Shown in pieces: positions 1 through 12,039 of a stretch of 64,000 nucleotides of DNA. The first letter of the stretch is position 1; every line of letters starts with the position of its first letter. The translations under genes and the position numbers were made by a program. Source of the DNA: DATBDN01 sp963715995 (lineage in GTDB: Bacteria; Actinomycetota; Thermoleophilia; Solirubrobacterales; Thermoleophilaceae); NCBI GenBank assembly GCA_963715995.1, contig OY970283.1, forward strand, positions 248,001 to 312,000. Reading direction: 5' to 3'. The notes below the pieces were generated by a model, which saw only the letters and a program-made list of their open reading frames with translations, did not search any database and had not been told where the DNA came from.

Positions 1-426
1 TCTGCGACCGAGCGCGAGCTGCTCGGCGCGATCCCCTACCAGCCGAACGAGGCCGTGCTCCACACCGACGAGACGCTGCTGCCGCGACGCCGGCGCGCAT
101 GGTCGAGCTGGAACTATCACCTGCTGCAGGACCCGCCCGATCGCTCTACGGTCACGTATCACATGAACCGCCTGCAGTCGCTCGTGGCGGACCGTGAGTT
201 CTGCGTCACCCTCAACCGCTCGGAGGCGGTCGCGCCCGAGCGCGTGATCCGCACGATCTCCTACTCGCACCCCGTCTTCACGGAGGACGGTGTCGCGGCC
301 CAGGAGCGCCACCACGAGATCAGCGGCGTCAACCGCACGCACTACTGCGGCGCCTACTGGGGCTGGGGCTTCCACGAGGACGGCGTGGTCAGCGCGCTGC
401 GGGCCTGCGCTCCGTTGACGGCATGA
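1..426 (+). CDS. FAD/NAD(P)-binding amine-oxidase-like oxidoreductase, C-terminal part
   Basis: This is the 3' end of a gene that begins before the window; frame 1 is open from the first base to the TGA at 424-426. The visible 141 residues end with CGAYWGWGFHEDGV about 20 residues from the C-terminus, resembling the C-terminal FAD-contacting segment of the COG2907-type flavoproteins that travel with DUF1365 and cyclopropane-fatty-acid synthases. The nucleotide-binding N-terminus lies outside the window. The stop overlaps the next start (ATGA), so it is translationally coupled to the DUF1365 gene. Its likely role is oxidation or desaturation of a membrane-lipid acyl chain; that is inference from family context. 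Confidence 0.8.
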   Translation, partial: SATERELLGAIPYQPNEAVLHTDETLLPRRRRAWSSWNYHLLQDPPDRSTVTYHMNRLQSLVADREFCVTLNRSEAVAPERVIRTISYSHPVFTEDGVAAQERHHEISGVNRTHYCGAYWGWGFHEDGVVSALRACAPLTA

Positions 427-1166
427 CCACCAGCGCGATCTACGAGGGAACGGTGCGCCACCGTCGCTTCGCGGAGCGCGAGCGCGAGTTCGAACATCGC
501 ATTGCTCTCGCCTACGTCGATCTCGACGAGCTGCCCGGACTGCTGGGCGGCCGGCTGGCTGCCACGGGGCGCGGCATCGTGCGCTTCCGGCGCTCGGACT
601 ACTTCGGCGACGGCGACCTGGCCGGCGCGGTGCGCGAGCGGGTGGCGGCCGAGACCGGGTCCGCGCCGACAGGCCCGGTGCGCGTGCTCACCCACCTGCG
701 CTCGTTCGGCCACTGCTTCAACCCGGTGAGCTTCTACTACTGCTTCGACGAGGACGAGCAGCTTCAGGCGCTGCTGGCGGAGGTGACGAACACACCGTGG
801 GGCGAGCGCCAGTCGTACGTGCTCACGCGCGGCGATGCCGCCGGCAGTGTGCTGCGCGGGGAGTCGGAGAAGCTCATGCACGTGTCGCCGTTCTTCGGCA
901 TGGACCAGCGCTACGAGTGGCGCGTGGCCGAGCCGGGTGAGACGGCGGCGGTGCACATCGAAAACCGCGAGCGCGGCGGGCGCTTGGCCTTCGACGCGAC
1001 CCTGTCGCTGGAGCGCCACGAGCTGACCCGCGGCTCGCTGGCCACGATGACGGCGCGCTACCCGCTGGCGACGCTGCGGGTCCTCGCGCTGATCTACGCC
1101 CACGCCGTGGCGATCCGCCTGAAGGGCATCCGCACCCGGCCGCATCCCGCGAAGGCGGCAGGCTGA
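423..1166 (+). CDS. DUF1365 family protein
   Basis: Predicted 247-residue protein. The central segment HLRSFGHCFNPVSFYYCFD and the following EVTNTPWGERQSYV are the conserved core of DUF1365 (COG3496). The biochemical role of the family is not settled; it is found almost always between a flavin oxidoreductase and a cyclopropane-fatty-acid-synthase-like methyltransferase, as here. The start ATG overlaps the upstream stop as ATGA, and the terminal TGA overlaps the next ATG, so three genes form one coupled operon. No signal peptide is seen. Lipid-chain modification is inferred from neighbours only. Confidence 0.9.
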   Translation: MTTSAIYEGTVRHRRFAEREREFEHRIALAYVDLDELPGLLGGRLAATGRGIVRFRRSDYFGDGDLAGAVRERVAAETGSAPTGPVRVLTHLRSFGHCFNPVSFYYCFDEDEQLQALLAEVTNTPWGERQSYVLTRGDAAGSVLRGESEKLMHVSPFFGMDQRYEWRVAEPGETAAVHIENRERGGRLAFDATLSLERHELTRGSLATMTARYPLATLRVLALIYAHAVAIRLKGIRTRPHPAKAAG

Positions 1167-2414
1167 TGTCGCGCTGGCAGCGGATCGCCCGGCACCTGGT
1201 GTTCCTGGCGTTCGAGCGCATTCATGCGGGCTCGGTGACCGTCGAGGAGGCGGGCGGCATCGAGACCTTCGGCACCGGCGAGCCCGCCGGCTGGATCAAC
1301 GTGCGCTCGCCGGCCGCTTGGCCGCGGCTCCTGCGCGGCAGCCGCGGGCTGGCGGAGTCGTATGCCGCAGGGCATTGGGACTCGCCAGACCTGGCCGCGC
1401 TCATCCGCGTGGCCGCTCTGAACACCGAGACGATCGACCGCTTCCGGCGGCGGCTGCGTCCACTGCTCGCCCCGCTCCAGCTGGCGGGCGGCACGCTGCG
1501 CGCGAACAGCCGCCGCGCGAGCCGGCGCCAGATCGCAGCCCACTACGACCTCGGCAACGACCTCTTCGAGCTGATGCTCGACCCGACGATGAGCTACTCG
1601 TGCACGCTCTACGAGCGCGACGACATGACGCTCGAGGAGGCCGCGGTGGCGAAGCTCGAGTTGGTATGCGAGCGGCTCGACCTGCGCCCGGAGGACCACC
1701 TGCTCGAGATCGGCACTGGCTGGGGCGGCCTCGCCGTGCACGCGGCGCGCACCCGCGGCTGCCGCGTCACGACGACGACGATCTCGCAGGAGCAGCACGA
1801 CTACGCGCGCGAGCGGGTCCGGGCCGCGGGGCTCGAGGATCGCGTGACCGTGCTGCTGCGCGACTACCGCGATCTGGAAGGGCGCTACGACAAGCTCGTC
1901 TCGATCGAGATGATCGAGGCGGTCGGCTGGCGCAACTTCGGTGTCTTCTTCCGCAAGTGCTCGGAGCTGCTCTCCGACGACGGCGCGATGCTGCTCCAGG
2001 CGATCACGGTCGACGACCGCGCCTACGACGTCGAAGAAGACCGCGCAGACGTTCATCCGCTCCTACATCTTCCCGAGCGGCTGCCTGCCCTCGCTCGAGG
2101 TGATCGCGCGCTGCGTGGCGAAGGAGACCGACATGCGCACGGTCGGCTTCGATGACCTGACCTCGTCGTACGTGCGCACGCTCCAGGAGTGGCGAGCGAA
2201 CTTCGAGCGCCACACCGCACGGCTGTCGCAGCTCGGCTACGACAAGCGCTTCCGCCGTCTCTGGCGGCTCTACCTCGCCTACGTCGAGGCGGGCTTCGCG
2301 GAGCGCCGGATCGGCGACGTGCAGCTGCTGCTGGCGAAGCCCGGCTACCGCGGAGAGGCGCCGCCACCCGACAGGCGCAGGCTCGCCTCGGCGACCGCGT
2401 TCGAAGCGGCCTAG
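1166..2414 (+). CDS. cyclopropane-fatty-acyl-phospholipid synthase-like methyltransferase, frameshifted
   Basis: SAM-dependent methyltransferase of the CFA synthase family, expected to methylenate or methylate unsaturated acyl chains of phospholipids. The N-terminal frame holds the AHYDLGNDLFELMLD region and the SAM-binding motif LLEIGTGWGGLAVHAA. The conserved C-terminal half (FIRSYIFPSGCLPSLEVI, TLQEWRANFERH) is in a different frame that runs to the TAG at 2412-2414. The switch falls at about 2030-2042, in a GAAGAAGACC run, so one base is extra or two are missing. Without correction the first frame ends at 2155 with a nonsense tail. The joined length of about 415 residues is normal for the family. 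Either an assembly indel or a true lesion; I cannot tell which. Confidence 0.85.
2383..2414. repeat. 32-bp direct repeat, copy 1 (end of CFA synthase gene)
   Basis: The last 32 bases of the CFA-synthase-like gene, including its TAG. The same sequence occurs at 2851-2882 with one mismatch. The two copies bracket repeat island A. Confidence 0.9.
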
Positions 2415-2546
2415 CGCCGTTTCGGTACCGCGGCGGCGGCGGACCGGCGGCGGCGCTCGTCTGCGGTCTCCGCGAGCGGGGCTCGTCTGTGGTCTCCGCG
2501 TGGCGCTCGCGTGTCGGCTTCCGCTTGGCTCGCGGTGGCGCTGCGG

Positions 2547-2577
2547 TGCGCAAACTGCCTCGACCAAGGGGTGGCTG
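2547..2577 (-). repeat. dispersed element core, copy A-left (inverted)
   Basis: On the minus strand this reads CAGCCACCCCTTGG followed by TCGAGGCAGTTTGCGC. The same core lies at 2766-2796, 27764-27793 and, with small indels, 44820-44850. Reading outward from the central palindrome it is followed by degenerate GCGAGC/GGAGAC-type repeats. Confidence 0.85.
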
Positions 2578-2623
2578 ATGTGGCGGATGGGAGGGTCGCG
2601 GGGCGGTCCTTTTTGGGTCGGCT

Positions 2624-2662
2624 GTGCGACATAGACCACCTATGGGGTGGTCTATGTCGCAC
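2624..2662. repeat. 39-bp palindrome of dispersed element, copy A
   Basis: Two perfect 17-base arms, GTGCGACATAGACCACC at 2624-2640 and its reverse complement at 2646-2662, are separated by a 5-base loop. A nearly identical palindrome with a single arm mismatch and a different loop occurs at 44737-44775. It could be a strong hairpin in RNA or a dyad site for a DNA-binding protein. It is not followed by a T-run. Confidence 0.9.
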
Positions 2663-2765
2663 CGCTCCGCCGGCCGGAGCGTGCTCGCCGGCGGGGGCCG
2701 AGCGCGACGCGGCGGCCTGGATGCGGCGGTACCGCGCCGCGCGCGGACGGCCGCAGGCGCCAGTC

Positions 2766-2796
2766 CAGCCACCCCTTGGCCGCCGCAGTTTGCGCC
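2766..2796 (+). repeat. dispersed element core, copy A-right
   Basis: Direct-orientation copy of the CAGCCACCCCTTGGCC...CAGTTTGCGC core, mirrored by the inverted copy at 2547-2577 across the palindrome. It is followed by CCAGAGCAAGCGGGCGGAGA, which matches the 3' flank of the copy at 27764. Confidence 0.85.
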
Positions 2797-2850
2797 CCGA
2801 CGCGCCAGAGCAAGCGGGCGGAGAACGACGGCCTTCCGACGGCGGACTAG

Positions 2851-2882
2851 TCGCCGCGGCGACCGCGTTCGAAGCGGCCTAG
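2851..2882. repeat. 32-bp direct repeat, copy 2
   Basis: 31 of 32 bases match 2383-2414, the 3' end of the CFA-synthase-like gene. Its last bases overlap the stop codon of the convergent minus-strand gene (2879-2881). The repeat pair flanks island A, as a duplicated junction would. Confidence 0.9.
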
Positions 2883-3253
2883 TCGCTCACGGACACCGCG
2901 ACGGCCATCGTCAGCGCCGCCGACGCGCCGGCCACTACCACCGTCGCCAGCGGCGAGCCGTCGGGCAGCTCGGCGCGTGCGGCCAGCGTCGATGCGATGT
3001 CCGTGGCGTCGCCGAGCACGCTCGCGGCGAGCCACGGCCGCAGCGGTGTGCCTCGAAGGGCCGCAGCGAGGGCGCCCACGTGAAGGAGGGTTTCGCGGGC
3101 GCCCAGGCCGCGGACCCCGACCTGTGTGGGGCCGGTGGTGCCGGACGGTCCGAGCCAGGTTCTGGTCAGCCGTCCGGGTGCCGCCACCAGGGCCGCGCCG
3201 TAGAGCGCGCGCAGGCCGAGGACAGCGACAGCGAATTTCCGGGGAGCCGGCAT
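2879..3253 (-). CDS. small hypothetical membrane protein
   Basis: 124 residues starting at ATG (3253). Hydrophobic stretches near residues 6-25, 55-68, 75-90 and 100-122 suggest three or four short membrane segments. I recognise no named domain. The protein is Gly/Ala/Leu-rich and lacks a signal cleavage pattern. It converges on the lipid-modification operon across repeat island A, and its stop codon sits inside the second copy of the 32-bp repeat, so its C-terminal residues may have been altered by the event that made the repeat. Confidence 0.65.
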   Translation of the reverse strand: MPAPRKFAVAVLGLRALYGAALVAAPGRLTRTWLGPSGTTGPTQVGVRGLGARETLLHVGALAAALRGTPLRPWLAASVLGDATDIASTLAARAELPDGSPLATVVVAGASAALTMAVAVSVSD

Positions 3254-3284
3254 CCGTGTCGTGCTACGGGCGGTCGCGGCGGCT

Positions 3285-3325
3285 GGATCAGTCCAGGCCC
3301 AACCGCGGCGGGGATCAGTCCAGGC
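3285..3325. repeat. duplicated 14-bp gene end
   Basis: GGATCAGTCCAGGC occurs at 3285-3298 and again at 3312-3325. The second copy contains the stop codon and last codons of the M28 peptidase gene. This is a small version of the gene-end duplication seen at 2383/2851. Confidence 0.75.
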
Positions 3326-4499
3326 GGCGAGCCAGCTCGAGCGACAGCCGCGCCATGTCGGCGATCGTCCCGTAGTCCAGGTTCTCCGGCGTGTCCGTGT
3401 ACCAGTGGTAGTTGGTCGGCGCCTTCAGCTCGTCGCACGAGACGAACAGCGCGCACGTGTAGCCCTTGCGCAGCGGGATCAGCGAGTCGGACGCGTTGCG
3501 CGTGCGCAGATCGCGGAAGAGGAAGATGCCGAGGTCGTCCGCGGCGTCCTGGATGAAGCGCTTGAAGCCCTCCGGGTAGTCGGTGACCCCGAGCATCCCC
3601 TCGCCCTCGAGCAGGGTCAGGTGCGGCGATCCAACCGTCTCGTGGTTGATGAACAGCGTGGATTCGCGCGGCAGCTCGTCGCGGTGGCGCAGGAACCACG
3701 CGCGCATGCCCTCCTGGAAGCCTTCCTCGGTCCCCGGGAACAGCAGGATCACGCGCGTGTTCTGCGGCGGGTCGGCGGCCAGCGCGCGCGCAAGGGAGAG
3801 ACTGGCGGCCACGCCGGAGAGGTTGTCGTTGGCACCCGGCACGACCGAGCGCAGGCCGATGTCGGCCATGGCGGCCGCATAGCCGGTCGAGAGGAGCGCG
3901 CTCACGACGCGCAGCCTGCGGAACCCGAACAGCTGCGCAAGCGCCACGCCGAGCGGGCCGAAGAACGCGCCCCACATGGTCGGCGGCGTGGTCTTGGCGT
4001 AGTCGAGCAGCTTCGGGAAGCGCCGCACAGGAGCGCGCGGGATCTCGGGGTGGAACACGAGCCCCGCGTGCGGCGCATCGTGGTGCGCCAGGAACACGAT
4101 CGTGCGCTCGGCGTCGGCGGGCCCGACCTCGGCGATCACGTTGTGAGTCGTCCGCTTGGGCAGGAACAGGCGCCTGAACCAGTGGTGCTCGCAGTTGACG
4201 TCGTCGGCCACCGCAGCCGCCCCGAACAGCCCGGCGACGACGGCGAACGCCCCACCGATGAAGCCCGCAACCGCCGCAATCGCGGTCGGGATGCCGATCG
4301 GAAGCCAGTAACCGCCGTGGACCTGTGCCTCCTCGGTGTGCACCTCCAGGCCGAGCTCACGCAGCTCGCCGGCGATCAGCGCCGCGACCTCGTGCTCGCC
4401 CGGCGACGCCGAGCCGTGCTCGATGGAGGCCCAGCGCTCGACGCGAGCGCGCAGCTCGGATTCCGACAAGAGGGCTGCGTCAACCGTTGCGGAGTGCAT
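3315..4499 (-). CDS. M28 family zinc metallopeptidase with membrane segments
   Basis: 394 residues, ATG at 4499. Zinc-aminopeptidase ligands are recognisable: FLAHHDAPHAG (His, then Asp), GANDNLSG (bridging Asp), PGTEEG (Glu pair), INHETVG, and HWYTDTPEN near the C-terminus (last His). Unusually, a hydrophobic segment of about 45 residues (IGIPTAIAAVAGFIGGAFA onward) interrupts the region before the catalytic core, giving one or two predicted membrane passes, so the enzyme is probably membrane-anchored. There is no signal peptide at the extreme N-terminus. Exopeptidase activity is inferred from the family. It stands alone, downstream of clpB on the same strand. Confidence 0.88.
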   Translation of the reverse strand: MHSATVDAALLSESELRARVERWASIEHGSASPGEHEVAALIAGELRELGLEVHTEEAQVHGGYWLPIGIPTAIAAVAGFIGGAFAVVAGLFGAAAVADDVNCEHHWFRRLFLPKRTTHNVIAEVGPADAERTIVFLAHHDAPHAGLVFHPEIPRAPVRRFPKLLDYAKTTPPTMWGAFFGPLGVALAQLFGFRRLRVVSALLSTGYAAAMADIGLRSVVPGANDNLSGVAASLSLARALAADPPQNTRVILLFPGTEEGFQEGMRAWFLRHRDELPRESTLFINHETVGSPHLTLLEGEGMLGVTDYPEGFKRFIQDAADDLGIFLFRDLRTRNASDSLIPLRKGYTCALFVSCDELKAPTNYHWYTDTPENLDYGTIADMARLSLELARRLD

Positions 4500-4527
4500 T
4501 CGAATCGAGGCTAGCCGCGCCCGCTAT

Positions 4528-4591
4528 GCAGACGGTTCTCTCGGAGGGAGTGGAGCGAAGCGACCCTTTGACCGGAGAGGGAACTGTCTGC
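4528..4591 (-). terminator. long hairpin downstream of clpB
   Basis: GCAGACGGTTCTCTC (4528-4542) pairs imperfectly with GAGAGGGAACTGTCTGC (4575-4591), enclosing a 32-base region that can fold further (GAGCGAAGCG). It lies 18 bases beyond the clpB stop on the minus strand and before the M28 peptidase start. There is no T-run, so the terminator call is tentative; an RNA structure protecting the heat-shock operon 3' end is equally possible. Confidence 0.45.
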
Positions 4592-4608
4592 GTCGCGGGC
4601 GTGCGTCC

Positions 4609-7127
<2,519 letters not shown>

Positions 7128-7131
<4 letters not shown>

Positions 7132-7544
7132 GACCGCGGCCTCCGGCTCAAGGCGCTGCCCGGTGGCTCATAGCGCACGATCTCGGCCCGGAAGGAGCGC
7201 TTCACCTTCTCGATCTCGTCCGCCATCTCCTGTTCGAGCTCGTCGGTCTTCGACTGGAGGCGCGCCATCCGCGCGCGCATGCGCTCGAGCTCGGTCTCGA
7301 GCTCGAACACCTTCTCGACACCGGCCAGGTTCATCCCCATCTGGGAGGTGAGCTCCTGGATGCGGCGCAGCCGCTCGACGTCGTCCTGCGAGTAGAGCCG
7401 CGTCTTGCCCGCGGAGCGCTTGGGCGTGATGAGCCCGCGCGCCTCGTAGATGCGCAGCGTCTGCGGGTGCATGCCGGCCAGCTCGGCGGCGACCGAGATC
7501 ATGTAGACGCCCTGCCGGCGGTCGGGCTGCCCCTTCGCGCCCAT
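7128..7544 (-). CDS. hspR: HspR, MerR-family heat-shock repressor
   Basis: About 138 residues. The N-terminal MerR helix-turn-helix reads VYMISVAAELAGMHPQTLRIYEARGLITPKR, in two parts around residues 14-45. A leucine- and charge-rich coiled coil at about 75-125 supports dimerisation. In actinobacteria HspR binds HAIR inverted repeats upstream of dnaK, with DnaK as co-repressor. I chose the ATG at 7544, which overlaps the dnaJ stop (TGATG); a GTG one codon earlier is also possible. It sits in the conserved dnaK-grpE-dnaJ-hspR order. I did not find a convincing HAIR upstream of dnaK. Confidence 0.93.
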
Positions 7545-8650
7545 CACTTGCCTCCGAAGAGCCGCTCGCGCGGGTTGCCGTTCATCACGTTCGCAAGGTC
7601 GTCGACAGCCGCCTCCTGCTCCTTCGAGAGCCCCTTCGGGACGTCGACCGAGAGCCGGTAGTGGATGTCGCCGCGGCCGCGGCCGTTCAGCTTCGGCGGT
7701 CCCTCGCCGCGCAGGCGCTGGATCGTGCCGTGCTGGGTGCCCGGCGCCACGCGAATCTTCTTGCTGCCGGTGAGCGTGGGCACCTCGATGTCGGCGCCGC
7801 GGATGGCCTCGACGACCGTGACCGGCACCTCCACCTCGAGGTTGTCGCCCTTGCGCTTGAAGACCGGTGAGTCCGTGACGCGCGTGACGACATAGAGGTC
7901 GCCGGGCGGCCCGCCGCGCAGCCCAGGCTCGCCCTTGCCAGGAAGCCGCACGCGCGACCCGTCGCGCACACCGGCGGGGATGTTCACGCGGTAGCGCTTG
8001 TTCTCACGCGTCTGGCCCGAGCCGTGGCAGGTCGGGCACGGGTCCTTGATCTCGGTGCCGGTGCCACCGCACTGCGGGCACGGCTGCGAGATCGAGAAGA
8101 GGTTGCCGCCGCCCTCCGACACCACGCCGCGACCCTGGCAGCGCGGGCAGACGGACGGGCTCGTGCCCGGCCGCGCGCCGGTGCCGTGACAGGTCTTGCA
8201 GCTGCTGTTGACGGGCACCGTGATCGGCACCTGGCCGCCCTCCATCGCCTGCTGGAAGGTGAGCCTGACCTCGGTCTCGAGATCGCGGCCGCGCTGCGGC
8301 TGTGGACGGCCGCCGCCCCCGCCGGCACCGCCGAACAGGTCGGAGAGGATGTCGCCGAAGCCGCCGAAGTTCTGGCGGAACGCGCCAGGGTCGAAGCCGC
8401 CGGCGCCAGCTCCGCCGCCGCCGAAGCCACCGAAGACACCGCCGCCCTGGTCGAACTGCTTGCGCTTGTCGGGGTCGCCGAGCGTGTCGTAGGCGCCCTG
8501 GATCTCCTTGAAGCGTTCCTCCGCGCTCGTGTCGCCGGGGTTGTGGTCGGGGTGGTACTGGCGCGCGAGCTTGCGGTAGGCCTTCTTGATCTCGTCCTGC
8601 GAGGCCTTCTTGTCGACGCCCAGGACCTTGTAAGGATCCTTGACAGCCAT
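7544..8650 (-). CDS. dnaJ: chaperone DnaJ (Hsp40)
   Basis: 368 residues. J domain with the HPD triad at 33-35 (YHPDHNPGD); a Gly/Phe-rich linker at about 70-120; a zinc-finger region with four CxxCxGxG-type repeats (CKTCHGTG, CPRCQGRG, CPQCGGTG, CPTCHGSG); and two C-terminal substrate-binding beta domains. It stimulates DnaK ATPase and delivers substrates. The ATG at 8650 follows the grpE stop by two bases, and its own TGA overlaps hspR, so it is in the middle of the operon. Confidence 0.97.
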   Translation of the reverse strand: MAVKDPYKVLGVDKKASQDEIKKAYRKLARQYHPDHNPGDTSAEERFKEIQGAYDTLGDPDKRKQFDQGGGVFGGFGGGGAGAGGFDPGAFRQNFGGFGDILSDLFGGAGGGGGRPQPQRGRDLETEVRLTFQQAMEGGQVPITVPVNSSCKTCHGTGARPGTSPSVCPRCQGRGVVSEGGGNLFSISQPCPQCGGTGTEIKDPCPTCHGSGQTRENKRYRVNIPAGVRDGSRVRLPGKGEPGLRGGPPGDLYVVTRVTDSPVFKRKGDNLEVEVPVTVVEAIRGADIEVPTLTGSKKIRVAPGTQHGTIQRLRGEGPPKLNGRGRGDIHYRLSVDVPKGLSKEQEAAVDDLANVMNGNPRERLFGGK

Positions 8651-8652
8651 GG

Positions 8653-9230
8653 TCAGCTGCTCACTACGACGCGGGCAGGGCGGATGACGTTGTCGCCGAG
8701 CTTGTAGCCCTTCTCGACCACGTCGAGCACGATGCCCGAGCCGTTGTCGCCCTCGCGCATGGAGATTGCCTCGTGCACCGTCGGGTCGAACGGCTCGCCC
8801 GCCGGATCGAACGGCTTGATGCCGTTGCGCTCGAGCGTGTTCACGAGCTCGACGTGGACCAGGCGCACTCCCTCGGCCAGGTGGTCCTCCTCCGGGTTGG
8901 CGGTGGCAAGCGCGCGCTCGAGGTTGTCCACGACCGGAAGCAGCTCGCGCACGAGGTTGGCCTTCGCCCGCTCACCGGCGAGCGCCGACTCGCGCGCGGC
9001 GCGCTTGCGGAAGTTCTCGAACTCCGCCTGCGTGCGCTGGGCCAGCTCGAGGTACTTCGCCGCGTCCGCTGCCGGGTCGGGCGCGGGCTCGGGAGGAGGC
9101 GCGCTGCCGGCGGCCTCCTCCTTCGCGTCGTCGTATTCCTTCTCGGCCGCCGGGTCCTGCTCGCCCGCCGGCTCTGCCGGGTCGGGCTGCGCGGTCGGCT
9201 CCTCGGGAATCTGCTCCTCGCGCTCCTCGA

Positions 9231-9234
<4 letters not shown>
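8653..9234 (-). CDS. grpE: nucleotide exchange factor GrpE
   Basis: 193 residues starting at GTG (9234), which overlaps the dnaK stop as GTGA. An acidic, Pro/Ala-rich disordered N-terminus (residues 1-60) is followed by the long dimerisation helix (KYLELAQRTQAEFENFRKRA), then VRELLPVVDNLERAL and the beta-wing segment (GEPFDPTVHEAIS). GrpE releases ADP from DnaK. The acidic tail is long but typical of actinobacteria. Confidence 0.96.
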
Positions 9235-11129
<1,895 letters not shown>

Positions 11130-11162
11130 TTCAAAAACCTCCGCTTTGAAAATCTAAGTGAG

Positions 11163-11191
11163 GTTATAGCAGGTTCTGGTCGTCGCGTCCA
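11163..11191 (-). promoter_or_regulatory. candidate promoter of the dnaK operon
   Basis: On the minus strand, TGGACG (11186-11191, 4 of 6 matches to TTGACA) is followed after 17 bases by TATAAC (11163-11168). This would start transcription near 11156, giving a short leader before GGAGG. The -10 overlaps the stop codon of the upstream YihY gene. Confidence 0.45.
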
Positions 11192-12039
11192 TGCGCCAGA
11201 GCGGCGTTCAGCTCGGCTCCGAACAGCATTGCGACGTTCGTGAGCCAGAGATAGACGACCAGGATGATGGCGCCGGCGAAGGTGCCGTAGATGGCGTTGA
11301 TGTCGCTGTAGTGCGACAGGTACTCGGAGAAACCGAGCGAGATCGCGATCCAGGCGATCACCGCCGTGATCGCACCCGGGGTCATCACCCGGAAGTGGCG
11401 TTCCTGGAGGTCGGGCGTGACGTAGTAGACGTAGGCGAACGCGACCATGGCCATCACGACCGCGAGCGGCCAGCGGGCGAAGTTCCAGACGTGTGCGCCG
11501 TCCGCGCCGAACAGGTGCTTGGCGAGCTTGCCCCCGACGAACGCCGAGCTGAGCGTGAGCAGCACCAGCCCGATCAGCATGAAGCTCGACGCGATGTCGC
11601 GCGCCTTGCGGTGCAGGAACGAGCGGCCGTGCTCCACGTTGAAGGCGACGTTGAGCGCGCGGCGGGTGGCCTCGAGGACGCCCGTCGTCCCGTACAGGGC
11701 GGTTACCGCGCCGATGATCAGCCCCGTGGCCGCGTTGCCCTTGTGCCGGATCGCGCTGCGAAGCGAGTGGTCGATCGCGTTGAGCGTGTCGGCGGGGACG
11801 ACGTCGCGCAGGTAGGAGATGACCGAGTTGTAGGTCTGCGGGTACTGGCCCAGAAGGCCGAGCAGCGACACGCCGAGCAGGAGTGCCGGGAACAGCGACA
11901 TCAGCCCGTAGTAGGTGAGCGCCGCCGCGTGGTGGGTCATCTGGTCGTCGTAGAACGCCACGACGGTCCGCTTGAGCACGGAACCGGTGCGTTTCACTGC
12001 TCCGGGAGCGGTTGGATCGTGCGCCAGCGTGGAAGCCAT
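11164..12039 (-). CDS. YihY/BrkB family inner-membrane protein
   Basis: 291 residues with about six hydrophobic segments. Family landmarks are HHAAALTYYGLMSLFPALLL near residue 35 and TPDLQERHFRVMTPGAI followed by FSEYLSHYSDINAIYGTFA toward the C-terminus. The family was once called ribonuclease BN; the function is unknown and it is probably a membrane protein rather than a nuclease. The ATG at 12039 overlaps the upstream transporter gene by 46 bases. A GTG at about 11997, four bases from the transporter's stop, would leave a shorter cytoplasmic N-terminus and is an alternative start. Confidence 0.88.
   Translation of the reverse strand: MASTLAHDPTAPGAVKRTGSVLKRTVVAFYDDQMTHHAAALTYYGLMSLFPALLLGVSLLGLLGQYPQTYNSVISYLRDVVPADTLNAIDHSLRSAIRHKGNAATGLIIGAVTALYGTTGVLEATRRALNVAFNVEHGRSFLHRKARDIASSFMLIGLVLLTLSSAFVGGKLAKHLFGADGAHVWNFARWPLAVVMAMVAFAYVYYVTPDLQERHFRVMTPGAITAVIAWIAISLGFSEYLSHYSDINAIYGTFAGAIILVVYLWLTNVAMLFGAELNAALAHGRDDQNLL

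Larger units (their letters stand above)
2415..2878. other. repeat island A, non-coding, between convergent genes
   Basis: These 464 bases separate the convergent CFA-synthase and small membrane-protein genes. I see no supportable gene; the frames open here are low-complexity Arg/Ala/Gly translations of repeats. In order it holds three degenerate 24-26-bp direct repeats starting near 2455, 2481 and 2505 (GCTCGT-CTG-GGTCTCCGCG type), an inverted copy of a dispersed core (2547-2577), a 39-bp palindrome (2624-2662), a direct copy of the core (2766-2796), and the second 32-bp gene-end repeat (2851-2882). The arrangement is symmetrical about the palindrome. The same element recurs near 27764 and 44737. 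Confidence 0.85.

Noticed and set aside
2511..2882. Short open frames across repeat island A that share peptide segments with frames in island C
   Set aside because: The shared peptides are translations of the palindrome and core in different frames; no ribosome site, no consistent reading frame, and DNA similarity explains them.
11130..11163. HAIR operator (CTTGAGT-N7-ACTCAAG) upstream of dnaK
   Set aside because: The leader contains CTTTGAAAATCTAAGTGAGG, but the match to either half-site is poor, so I do not call it despite hspR being present.
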